A stretch of DNA of 5,757 bases from an uncultured Haloferula sp. (GCA_946481625.1 CAMLOZ010000261.1:1-5757); one strand, 5' to 3'; positions 1 to 5,757 are shown, counted from the first letter of the stretch. A program made the numbers and translations. The notes: generated from the letters alone by a model not told the origin.

Positions 1-159
1 GTCGATTACGGGCCGCTCCATCACCTTCGCCGGCACCCCCCAGAAACCTCCGGTGCAGCCCTTGACCTTGAACAGGTCGTCCAGGCCGGCTTCGAAAGCC
101 CTCAGATCGGCCTCGTTCTTCCGCTCTTCCTTCAACCAGAAATACACGTGATGTTCCAT
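1..159 (-). CDS. Dabb-domain (stress-responsive A/B barrel) small protein, N-terminal part only
   Basis: The first 53 codons are visible, from an ATG at 159-157; the rest lies beyond the left edge. The protein begins MEHHVYFWLKEE, then has a helix (roughly residues 14-31, ending GLDDLFKVKG), a Gly/Trp strand (GGFWGVP) and ends ERPVID. This order, with an N-terminal strand carrying 'H-x-x-x-F/Y-W', an acidic helix and then 'R-P-V-x-D', is the usual start of Dabb family proteins, which are about 100 residues and form dimeric ferredoxin-like barrels. Most have no known reaction; a few relatives act as small enzymes in secondary metabolism. It follows the upstream permease gene after 55 bases. 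No clear Shine-Dalgarno sequence precedes the ATG. Another ATG at 170 is in a different frame and gives no family match. The Dabb call is from remembered family pattern. Confidence 0.72.
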   Translation of the reverse strand, partial: MEHHVYFWLKEERKNEADLRAFEAGLDDLFKVKGCTGGFWGVPAKVMERPVID

Positions 160-178
160 ATCGAGCGCATGCTCTAGA

Positions 179-207
179 CGCGGCGTCCCCGCACCGCAAG
201 CGCCGCG
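179..207 (-). terminator. GC-rich inverted repeat after the permease cassette; weak terminator candidate
   Basis: CGCGGCG at 179-185 pairs perfectly with CGCCGCG at 201-207, enclosing a 15-base loop. It starts 8 bases after the stop codon of the last permease gene (215-217) and lies before the Dabb gene start at 159. No run of T follows on the minus strand, so it is not a classical intrinsic terminator. It could mark the transcript's 3' end, attenuate read-through into the Dabb gene, or be chance in GC-rich DNA. Confidence 0.3.
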
Positions 208-214
208 CAGGGCA

Positions 215-1402
215 TCACGATTCCCTCAAGCCCGAGGCGATGGGAAGACGGGCGGCGCGGATGGCGGGGAGGATGCCGCCGACCAGTCCGATCAAGGTGG
301 CGAAGACGATGGCCAGCGCCAGCAAGGGAGGGGTGACGCGGAATGAAAAGGTGACCTGGCTGAAGCTTGAGAAGTTCATGGTGGAAGCCCGGTAGCCGTC
401 GAAAAGGAGGTATGCGGCGAGCGCCCCGACCGCACCTCCGGCGAGGGACAGGATGACCGACTCCACCAGGATCGACGCGACCACCGGTCCCCTGCCGAAG
501 CCCAAGGCGCGCAGCGTCGAGATCTCCCGCGTCCGCGCCGCCACCGCGCTGTACATCGTATTCAGCGCCCCGAAGAGAGCGCCGATCGCCATCAGGCTGG
601 CAATGAAGAAGCCGATGGTGGTGATGAACATCGTCATCATCTTCGACTGCTCCGCATAGAAGTCCGCCTGGAGTTGTGTTTTCACGGTCAGCCTCGGATC
701 GGAAGTCAGCGCATCCTCGAATTCCTGGAACTTGTCCTTGGACTCCAGACGAACCGCCACCGACTGGAAGTTCTCGCTGCGGTTGTAGGCCGGTGCCAGC
801 ACGTCACCGTCCGCCCAGATCTCGGATTCCGCCACGCCGCCATCCGCCGAGAAAATCCCCACCACCTTCCAGATCACCTGGCCCATCTTCACCTCGCTCC
901 CCAGGTCCAAGCCGCTGAAGGAACGTACCGCGCCGGTGCCCACGATCACCTCGTTCTTCCCCGGTTCAAAGCGCCGGCCCTGCTCGATCTTGATAGTCCC
1001 GCGCACGTCGTACGCCGTCTGCTGCACGCCGCGCAACGGGACGTTCGCATCGGTCCCCGCACCGCGCTTCGGCAGATTGATGATCACGAACAATTCCGCG
1101 GAAGCGATCGGCCCGTTCTCGTTCCGCGCGATTCCCGGTGCATCCGCGATGATCCGTGCGACATCCCGCCCCAGCCCGCTGGCCATCTCGTTTTCCGCCC
1201 CCTCGCGCAGGACGATCGCCACCTCCGGCGAGGCCGTGTTCACCAGGGTCGCGCGGAATCCCTGAGCGATCGCCAGCACACCCACCAGCACTCCCACCAC
1301 GCCCGCGATGCCGACTGCCGCGGTCAGCGCCGAGCCCATGCGCTCGGGAATCGAGCGGAGGTTGAAGAGCGCGATGGCAAGGATCTGGCGGAGAGCGGAC
1401 AC
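215..1402 (-). CDS. ABC transporter permease, FtsX/MacB type (second permease of the cassette)
   Basis: Inner-membrane subunit of 395 residues, predicted to form half of the channel or mechanotransmission unit of a type VII ABC system. The layout is that of the family: a short N-terminal amphipathic stretch (ALRQILAIALFNLRS), TM1 at about 25-48, a large periplasmic domain at about 50-250 (MacB_PCD-like), then a C-terminal FtsX domain with TM2 (about 256-284), TM3 (306-334) and TM4 (358-381). The cytoplasmic loop after TM2 carries the typical 'ARTREISTLRALGFGR' segment, which contacts the ATPase, and the end 'PAIRAARLPIASGLRES' matches the family's P-x-x-R-A-x-x-x-P-x-x-x-L-R tail. The start is GTG: an in-frame stop lies seven codons upstream, so no longer form is possible. 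There is no Shine-Dalgarno; the bases before the start are pyrimidine-rich. It has no visible cysteine. It is clearly different in sequence from the neighbouring permease, which suggests a heterodimer. Substrate unknown. Confidence 0.88.
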   Translation of the reverse strand: MSALRQILAIALFNLRSIPERMGSALTAAVGIAGVVGVLVGVLAIAQGFRATLVNTASPEVAIVLREGAENEMASGLGRDVARIIADAPGIARNENGPIASAELFVIINLPKRGAGTDANVPLRGVQQTAYDVRGTIKIEQGRRFEPGKNEVIVGTGAVRSFSGLDLGSEVKMGQVIWKVVGIFSADGGVAESEIWADGDVLAPAYNRSENFQSVAVRLESKDKFQEFEDALTSDPRLTVKTQLQADFYAEQSKMMTMFITTIGFFIASLMAIGALFGALNTMYSAVAARTREISTLRALGFGRGPVVASILVESVILSLAGGAVGALAAYLLFDGYRASTMNFSSFSQVTFSFRVTPPLLALAIVFATLIGLVGGILPAIRAARLPIASGLRES

Positions 1403-1427
1403 GGGAGAGATGCGAAATAGGATTTAT

Positions 1428-1450
1428 GATATAAGATTGACGATATAAGA
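1428..1450. repeat. AT-rich direct repeat between the two permease genes
   Basis: The 9-base word GATATAAGA occurs at 1428-1436 and again at 1442-1450, a 14-base period with 5 bases between. It sits in the 67-base gap (1403-1469) between the stop of the first permease and the GTG of the second, the only strongly AT-rich patch in the window. On the minus strand it reads TCTTATATC twice, giving -10-like TATAT cores, but no good -35 box stands at normal spacing. Possible roles are a weak internal promoter, a regulator site or an unstructured ribosome-loading region. Confidence 0.4.
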
Positions 1451-1469
1451 GATGGAAGGAGAGCAAGGG

Positions 1470-2627
1470 TCAGCCGCCACGGCGGAGGGCTTCGGAGATG
1501 TGCAGGCGCATCGCCTGCCACGCGGGAACGATCCCGGCCACCACGCCGAGCCCCAGCGCGAAGAGCGCCCCGGCGATGAGGGTCGGCTTGGGCATGTAAA
1601 CCAGCGGCAGCATCTGCGGCGGCTCCATCGTTTCCACGATCAGCCAGGCGATCCCCAGCCCGGTGAAGCCGCCGACAACCGCCAGGCAACACGACTCTAA
1701 CAAGACGAGCACCAGCACGCGGAAATTGGTGAAGCCGATCGCCTTGAGCACTCCGAGTTCCTCGGTGCGCTCGCGGACCGACTGCGCCATGGTATTGCCC
1801 GCCACGATCAGGATGGTGAAGAACACCGCACCGACCACCGCCATGGTGATCGCGCCGATGTCGCCGATCTGGTTCGCGAAGCCCTGCACGAAGGCGGCCT
1901 CCGCCTCGGTCTTCGTCTCGTAGGGCGAATTGGCAAACTCCGCGTCGATCTTCGCGGCGATCTCCGCGGCCCGGTCGGGATCCGTGATCTTCACCGAGTA
2001 CCACCCGACCATTCCCTTGTCCCGCTGCCGCGCCTCCTCGAAATAGTCGTAGCGGAAATAGAAGCCGGTCGTGTCGGTGCTCTTCTTAGCGCCGTCGTAG
2101 ATGCCCACGATCTCGAACTCCCAATGGTCCGCTCCCGCGGGCTGCCCCCAGATCGCCGACTTCAGCGGAATGCGGTCGCCGATCTTCCAGCCGAAGCGCG
2201 CGGCGGACTTCTTGCCCACGATCGCGCCGATCCGGGTGTTCAGCCACGCCTGCTTTTCCTCCGGCTTGAGGATGAACTCCGGGAACATCTCGAAGAGGTC
2301 CTCCGGCACCACCGGGCAGGTGAAGATCATGTTCTCCGGCTTGTCCTGATAGACGCCGCCGAACCATGTGTTGTGGCACACCGCCTTCACGCCTTCGACC
2401 CCCTTGATGCGCGCCTGGTAGGACTGCGGGAGGGTCATGATGAACGAGATCTTGTGCCGCAGTATCAGCCGGTCCTGGCCCGCGAGCTCGACCCCGCCGG
2501 TGAAGGCCGCCTTGATCGAGCCGAGGAAGGCGAAGAGCATGAAGGCCACCATCACCGAGAGGAAGGTCAGCACCGTGCGGAACTTCTTCCTCTTCAAGCC
2601 GGCCGAGACCAAGTGCAGGAAATTCAT
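1470..2627 (-). CDS. ABC transporter permease, FtsX/MacB type (first permease of the cassette)
   Basis: Inner-membrane subunit of 385 residues. It shows a basic N-terminus (LKRKKFRTV), TM1 at about 18-38, a periplasmic domain at about 40-250, then a C-terminal FtsX domain with TM2 (255-279), TM3 (304-332) and TM4 (348-370). The family's coupling segment 'RERTEELGVLKAIGFT' follows TM2, and the end 'PAWQAMRLHISEALRRGG' is the classical tail. The periplasmic domain contains 'GDRIPL' and 'FEIVGIY', strands typical of the MacB periplasmic core, and two cysteines (84 and 104) that could form a disulfide. The ATG start lies 13 bases after the ATPase stop; the only GGAG lies about 16 bases upstream, inside the ATPase gene's end, too far to be a normal ribosome site. 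It should pair with the next gene's permease around the shared ATPase dimer. It lacks an N-terminal nucleotide-binding domain, unlike true MacB, so the name macB is not given. Confidence 0.9.
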   Translation of the reverse strand: MNFLHLVSAGLKRKKFRTVLTFLSVMVAFMLFAFLGSIKAAFTGGVELAGQDRLILRHKISFIMTLPQSYQARIKGVEGVKAVCHNTWFGGVYQDKPENMIFTCPVVPEDLFEMFPEFILKPEEKQAWLNTRIGAIVGKKSAARFGWKIGDRIPLKSAIWGQPAGADHWEFEIVGIYDGAKKSTDTTGFYFRYDYFEEARQRDKGMVGWYSVKITDPDRAAEIAAKIDAEFANSPYETKTEAEAAFVQGFANQIGDIGAITMAVVGAVFFTILIVAGNTMAQSVRERTEELGVLKAIGFTNFRVLVLVLLESCCLAVVGGFTGLGIAWLIVETMEPPQMLPLVYMPKPTLIAGALFALGLGVVAGIVPAWQAMRLHISEALRRGG

Positions 2628-2640
2628 GGCGCGGGTGGAT

Positions 2641-3336
2641 TCACTCCGGACTGTCGGAAAGCTGGGCCTTGTCCAGATACACCGTGCGGGTCGCGCGGGC
2701 GGATGCGTGCGGGTCGTGCGTGACCATGATGATGGTCTTGCCGTGGTCCTTGTTCAGCGTCTGCAGGAGCGCCAGGATCTCGTCGCCCGACTTGCGGTCG
2801 AGGTCGCCGGTCGGCTCGTCGCAGAGCAGCACCGTGGGATCGGTCACGATCGCCCGCGCGATGCCGACGCGCTGCTGCTCGCCGCCGGAGAGGGTGCGGG
2901 GGAAGGCCTTGGCGCGATGAGATAAACCGACCGCCTCCAGGGCGACGGCCACATGCTGGCGGCGCTGCACCTTGCTCAAGTGCGTGAGCAGCAGGGGCAG
3001 CTCGACATTCCGCTCCGTGCTCAGCGCCGGCAACAGGTTGTAGAACTGGAACACGAAGCCGATGTGCCTTGCGCGCCAATGGGCGAGTTGGGAATCCGAC
3101 AATTGATCGACCCGGTCGGGCCCGATCTGAACCGTTCCCGAAGTGGGGCGATCCAAGCCGCCGATCAGATTGAGGAGCGTCGATTTTCCCGAGCCGGACG
3201 GCCCCATCAGCGCGAGGAATTCCCCTTCCTTCACTTCGAGATGCAGGCCGGAAAGCACTTCGACCGACTGCGAACCGCGCGTGAAAGTCCGGCTGACATT
3301 GTCGATCAGGACGAGGGTTTGGCGGGAATCACTCAT
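2641..3336 (-). CDS. ABC transporter ATP-binding protein, MacB/LolD class
   Basis: Cytoplasmic ATPase subunit of 231 residues, the normal length for a stand-alone MacB/LolD/FtsE-type nucleotide-binding domain. All catalytic motifs are intact: Walker A GPSGSGKST (45-53), Q-loop glutamine 97 in 'FVFQFYNLLP' (the Phe-Gln-x-x-Asn-Leu-Leu form typical of this class), signature LSGGEQQRVGIARA (149-162), Walker B VLLCDEP with Glu174, D-loop GDLD (177-180) and H-loop His207. It should hydrolyse ATP as a dimer and drive conformational change in the two FtsX-type permeases encoded just downstream. Its ATG overlaps the adaptor's TGA by one base (TGATG), so translation of the two is probably coupled; no Shine-Dalgarno is seen. 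LolD itself would be expected beside LolC/LolE, and here an adaptor gene is present instead, favouring a MacAB-like exporter. Confidence 0.95.
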   Translation of the reverse strand: MSDSRQTLVLIDNVSRTFTRGSQSVEVLSGLHLEVKEGEFLALMGPSGSGKSTLLNLIGGLDRPTSGTVQIGPDRVDQLSDSQLAHWRARHIGFVFQFYNLLPALSTERNVELPLLLTHLSKVQRRQHVAVALEAVGLSHRAKAFPRTLSGGEQQRVGIARAIVTDPTVLLCDEPTGDLDRKSGDEILALLQTLNKDHGKTIIMVTHDPHASARATRTVYLDKAQLSDSPE

Positions 3337-4565
3337 CAGGGTTTTTCTACTTTGACCGCTTTGCCATCGACAAGATCGGAGGGAGGTCCGACGACCAGCG
3401 TGTCACCTGCGGAAACCCCGGCGGTCACCACCTGCTCGTCGCGGTTCGATGGACCGAGCCCCACCGCCTTGCGTTCGACCTTCCCGTCGCGGACAAGCCA
3501 TACGATCCCCTTGCCATTGCTTTCCTGCACCGCCGCCTTGGGCACCACGACGGCATTTCCCGCGACCGCGATCGCCGGCTCTTCGCTCTGGAACGCAACC
3601 TTCACTCCCATCTGCGGCAAGATCCGCGGGTCGAGCTGCTCGAAGCCCACGCGCACCTTGACCGTCGCTTTCTGCCGGTCCGCGGTCGGGATGATCGCGA
3701 TCACCTTGCACGGGATCTTCCAATCCGGATACGCATCGAGCGTCGCCTCCACCGGCTGGCCCGGTTTCACGCGGTTGATGAAGCTCTCGCCGACATCGAC
3801 CTCGATCTCCAGCGAGTTCATGTCCACCAGCGTGCAGATCCCCGTGCGGGTGAAGCCGCCGCCCGCCGAGATCGGCGAGATCATCTCGCCCGGTTGCGAG
3901 TCCTTCGTCGTGACCACTCCGGCGAAGGGCGCGCGGATGATCGTGTCGTCCACCTGCTGCTTCCAATCGTCCACCTGGCGCTCGGCCACGGTGACCTCCG
4001 ACTTCAGCCGCTCCAGCCCCGCGCGCCGACCTCGCGCTTCCGCTTCGGCGCGTTCGAAGTCGGTCTTGCTCACCGCGCGCGTTTGCTCGAGCCCGCGCAA
4101 GCGGACCAATTCCGCTTCGGCATACGCGAGTGCCGGCTCGGCCTCGGCCAGGGCCCGCTTCGATGCCTCCAGCCGGGCCTCCGCCAATCGCAGCCCGGTC
4201 TGCACGTTGGAATCATCGAGCCGCGCCAGCACCTGGCCCTTCTCCACCCTCATCCCTTCCTCCACCAGGATCTCCGCCACCTTTCCCGTCACTTTGGACG
4301 ACACCGTGGCATCGAGGCGCGTCGTCACATAGCCGGAAGCATTCAGCAGGGTGCGCGCGGAGCCCGACCCTCCTCCGGACTGCGCCCGGGCCACCGCCGT
4401 CTTCACGGCGACGGGCTTCTCGCGGTGAATCCACCACCAGCCTCCGCCACCGCCTAGCAGCAAAACGACGAGGAGGATCCACCAGCCCTTCCCGCCGCCG
4501 GATTTCAGCGGCTCCTGCGAGCGGTCGATCCGCAAGCGATCGAGACTGGACGGCTTTGATTCCAT
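3336..4565 (-). CDS. Periplasmic adaptor (membrane fusion protein) of the MacA/HlyD type
   Basis: Adaptor of 409 residues from the chosen ATG at 4565. A cytoplasmic N-terminus is followed by one membrane anchor (about 28-46, Leu/Val core flanked by Gly and Trp). Then come the first lipoyl half (about 77-117, 'VTGKVAEILVEEGMRVEKGQ'), a coiled-coil hairpin (about 118-206, rich in Ala, Glu and Arg), the second lipoyl half (207-245, 'IRAPFAGVV'), a beta-barrel (about 250-327, with 'VKPGQPVEATLDAYP') and a membrane-proximal domain to the end. This is the complete fold order of MacA/RND-type adaptors, which link an inner-membrane transporter to an outer-membrane channel. An upstream GTG at 4643 would add 26 residues, but it lies inside a hairpin and its extension has no family look. 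The ATG at 4565 leaves a normal short tail before the anchor. No good Shine-Dalgarno precedes either start. Cys244 and Cys286 lie in or beside the beta-barrel. Confidence 0.9.
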   Translation of the reverse strand: MESKPSSLDRLRIDRSQEPLKSGGGKGWWILLVVLLLGGGGGWWWIHREKPVAVKTAVARAQSGGGSGSARTLLNASGYVTTRLDATVSSKVTGKVAEILVEEGMRVEKGQVLARLDDSNVQTGLRLAEARLEASKRALAEAEPALAYAEAELVRLRGLEQTRAVSKTDFERAEAEARGRRAGLERLKSEVTVAERQVDDWKQQVDDTIIRAPFAGVVTTKDSQPGEMISPISAGGGFTRTGICTLVDMNSLEIEVDVGESFINRVKPGQPVEATLDAYPDWKIPCKVIAIIPTADRQKATVKVRVGFEQLDPRILPQMGVKVAFQSEEPAIAVAGNAVVVPKAAVQESNGKGIVWLVRDGKVERKAVGLGPSNRDEQVVTAGVSAGDTLVVGPPSDLVDGKAVKVEKP

Positions 4566-4635
4566 CGGTCGGTTGCCGCCGACGATGGCTTCTGTTGGAG
4601 AGAATGCAAAGCCCGTCTGAGGGCATATCTCCACA

Positions 4636-4658
4636 GGTCGCACCGAACCGGTGCGACC
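4636..4658 (-). terminator. Perfect 10-bp hairpin downstream of ftsZ, probable transcript end
   Basis: GGTCGCACCG (4636-4645) and CGGTGCGACC (4649-4658) are exact reverse complements with a 3-base loop. The hairpin begins 23 bases after the ftsZ stop and lies 70 bases before the preferred adaptor ATG. The stem is strong, but no T run follows on the minus strand, so it would be a non-canonical terminator or an RNA 3'-end stabiliser. Being symmetric, it could also be a protein-binding site near the adaptor operon's promoter. The remaining bases of the 4566-4681 gap show no convincing -35/-10 pair. Confidence 0.5.
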
Positions 4659-4681
4659 CGTTGACGGACATCAGCTAAGAC

Positions 4682-5757
4682 TCAGCGCTTTTTCCTCAGG
4701 AACGCAGGCACGTCCAGATCCTCGCCCTCGAACAAGCTCGGCGAGGCACCCTCGAACTTCCCGCGCGGACCGCCTTCGAAGCTTAGCTCCGGCTGGGCCT
4801 TCCCCGGCTTGGCTTTCGCGGCGGGTTTCTCCAGCACCACCGGCTCTTCCTCCAGATCCGCGAAGTCCTCTTCCAGATCGTCGAAGACACCCGGCAGCAC
4901 CACCGGCTTCTCGGCGGGTACCGAGGGTTCTTGCTCGGAAGCGGGTTCCTGATCCTCCGCGATCGAGAAAAACGCGGGCTCCTCCTCTTCGAGTTCCTTC
5001 ACCGGGGGTGCCGCGAGTTCCGGGAAATCGTCATCCTCCAGATCCGGAACAACCATGGGTTCCGGTTCCGGCTCGGGCTCGGGCTCCTCCTCCGCGATGC
5101 TCGCGAAATCATCCTCCTCCTTCTCGTCTTCCGGCACGATCGGGTCGATCGTGAAGGGCGAAGGCTCGGGTTCCGCAAAGGGGGCTTCCTCGACCGCCGG
5201 AGCGGCAGGACGCGAGGTGAATTCCGCCACCACCGGCGCGGGCGCGGGGTCGGCAAAGAGGCTGGCCGCCGTTGCGGACACAGGCACCGAGGGCTTGCGC
5301 TCGCGCGCGACCGGCTTGATGACCACCGGCTCCTCCTCTTCGACGTCGTCCGCGAAACCGATCGTCGGCTCCAGAAGCGCCGGGCGTTCCAGCTGCGAGG
5401 TGCGCGGGACGTGCAGACGGTCTTCCGGCAGGGAACTCACCATCGTGATGCTCAGGTGATCTCCCATGCTCGGGTCCACCGCCGCGCCGAAGAGCACGTG
5501 GGCCTTCTCGGGCACATGCTTCGACAGGCTCTGCATCAGCAGCTCGATCTCGTACAGGGTCAGATCTTCGCCCCCGCAGAGGTGGACCAGCACGGTCTCG
5601 GTGTCGCGCAGCAGCGCGCCTTGATCGAGCAGCGGGCTGTTGAGCGCGTTCCGGAGCGCCTTCTGCGCGCGGTCCTTGCCGGTCGCGATGCCGGAACCGA
5701 AAAGGCAGCGCGAGCGCGTCGTGCGCAGCGCGGTCATCAGGTCGTCCAGGCCGACGT
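4682..5757 (-). CDS. ftsZ: Cell division protein FtsZ, C-terminal part (5' end outside the window)
   Basis: Tubulin-like GTPase that polymerises into the division ring. Its GTP-binding N-terminal domain lies beyond the right edge. Visible in order: the end of the T7 loop (V-G-L-D-D-L at 5755-5738), helix and 'LFGSGIATGKDRA', 'SPLLDQGALLRDTETVLVHLCGG', 'LTLYEIE', and 'VLFGAAVDPSMGDHLSITMVSSL', which closes the fold near 5428. These match the conserved FtsZ C-terminal domain strand by strand. An acidic linker of about 235 residues (4724-5428), rich in Glu, Pro, Asp and Ala, follows. It is much longer than the roughly 50 residues of E. coli. The protein ends EGEDLDVPAFLRKKR, the conserved peptide that binds FtsA, ZipA, EzrA or equivalents (E. 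coli: LDIPAFLRKQAD), with a basic tail. The internal ATG at 5737 is not the start, since the frame stays open to the edge inside the conserved fold. In the T7 loop the first catalytic Asp appears to be Gly. Confidence 0.96.
   Translation of the reverse strand, partial: VGLDDLMTALRTTRSRCLFGSGIATGKDRAQKALRNALNSPLLDQGALLRDTETVLVHLCGGEDLTLYEIELLMQSLSKHVPEKAHVLFGAAVDPSMGDHLSITMVSSLPEDRLHVPRTSQLERPALLEPTIGFADDVEEEEPVVIKPVARERKPSVPVSATAASLFADPAPAPVVAEFTSRPAAPAVEEAPFAEPEPSPFTIDPIVPEDEKEEDDFASIAEEEPEPEPEPEPMVVPDLEDDDFPELAAPPVKELEEEEPAFFSIAEDQEPASEQEPSVPAEKPVVLPGVFDDLEEDFADLEEEPVVLEKPAAKAKPGKAQPELSFEGGPRGKFEGASPSLFEGEDLDVPAFLRKKR
5058..5087. repeat. Short hexamer repeat coding for Glu-Pro in the FtsZ linker
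   Basis: Five tandem 6-base units on the plus strand (GGTTCC twice, GGCTCG twice, GGCTCC once). On the minus strand they encode an alternating Glu-Pro tract of the linker (residues about 218-228 counted from the internal Met at 5737). Synonymous differences between units show it has drifted, but such a tract may still vary in copy number in whole codons. A Glu-Pro tract is expected to be stiff and extended. Confidence 0.7.

Noticed and set aside
674..1420. Plus-strand open frame of 248 codons opposite the second permease
   Set aside because: Arg/His-rich composition without domain signs, fully antisense to a clear FtsX-type permease.
1437..1442. TTGACG on the plus strand, a near-consensus -35 box
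   Set aside because: No acceptable -10 box follows at 16-18 bases, and it would drive transcription antisense to the first permease with no plus-strand gene to serve.
2953..4332. Long plus-strand open frame of 459 codons opposite the ATPase and adaptor
   Set aside because: It lies antisense to two genes with complete, recognisable domains. Its product is Ser/Arg/Thr-rich with no known motif, as expected for a shadow frame in GC-rich DNA.
2641..4565. Reading the cassette as FtsEX next to FtsZ (division-linked ABC)
   Set aside because: The ATPase belongs to a related class, but the permeases are larger, with MacB-type periplasmic domains, there are two of them, and an adaptor gene is present. 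FtsEX has one smaller FtsX and no adaptor, so proximity to ftsZ alone is not evidence.
4611..4624. Second small inverted repeat (GCCC/GGGC) before the adaptor, followed by TTT on the minus strand
   Set aside because: Only four base pairs with a six-base loop and three T residues; too weak for a terminator.
4213..4671. Minus-strand frame with an ATG after GGAG (near 4626) between ftsZ and the adaptor
   Set aside because: It runs out of frame into the adaptor coding region, giving an Arg-rich product; the adaptor frame carries the real domains.
5055..5459. Plus-strand frame starting with a Gly-Ser repeat, at first sight a linker-like protein
   Set aside because: It is the reverse reading of the Glu-Pro tract of the FtsZ linker. 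The repeat explains the open frame, and no domain is present.
1..5757. tRNA, rRNA, CRISPR arrays, insertion sequences or att sites
   Set aside because: None seen. The few non-coding gaps are all under 120 bases and contain no tRNA-like arms, regular spacer repeats or transposase fragments.

Overview
The window is GC-rich and densely packed, and every supportable gene is on the minus strand. It suggests a Gram-negative-type bacterium. The FtsZ tail, with its long acidic linker and short conserved end peptide, together with the general gene style fits Verrucomicrobiota (a Luteolibacter- or Haloferula-like member). That placement is inference from protein resemblance and was not tested by a search.

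Reading in the direction of transcription (right to left): the window opens inside ftsZ, with only the C-terminal half of the fold, a linker of about 235 residues and the C-terminal peptide visible (4682-5757). A perfect 10-bp hairpin lies just after the ftsZ stop. Then comes a compact four-gene export cassette: a membrane-anchored MacA/HlyD-type periplasmic adaptor (3336-4565), a stand-alone MacB/LolD-class ATPase (2641-3336, starting inside the adaptor's stop codon), and two different FtsX/MacB-type permeases (1470-2627 and 215-1402) separated by a 67-base AT-rich gap. After a 55-base gap holding a GC-rich inverted repeat, the start of a small Dabb-domain (stress-responsive alpha/beta barrel) protein runs off the left edge (1-159).

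The four middle genes very probably encode one machine. The ATPase would drive a heterodimer of the two permeases, which would work with the adaptor across the periplasm and probably with an outer-membrane channel encoded elsewhere. The cargo cannot be read from the sequence. Macrolide-type export is only the namesake family function; lipid, peptide or other envelope substrates are equally possible. ftsZ is probably a separate transcription unit that happens to lie upstream.

The window looks mostly like ordinary core or transport DNA. There is no mobile element, RNA gene, CRISPR array or defence gene. The most interesting points are in FtsZ: an apparent Asp-to-Gly change in the T7 catalytic loop at the very edge of the window, and a linker carrying three spaced acidic Asp-Phe motifs. 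No convincingly new multi-gene system was found.
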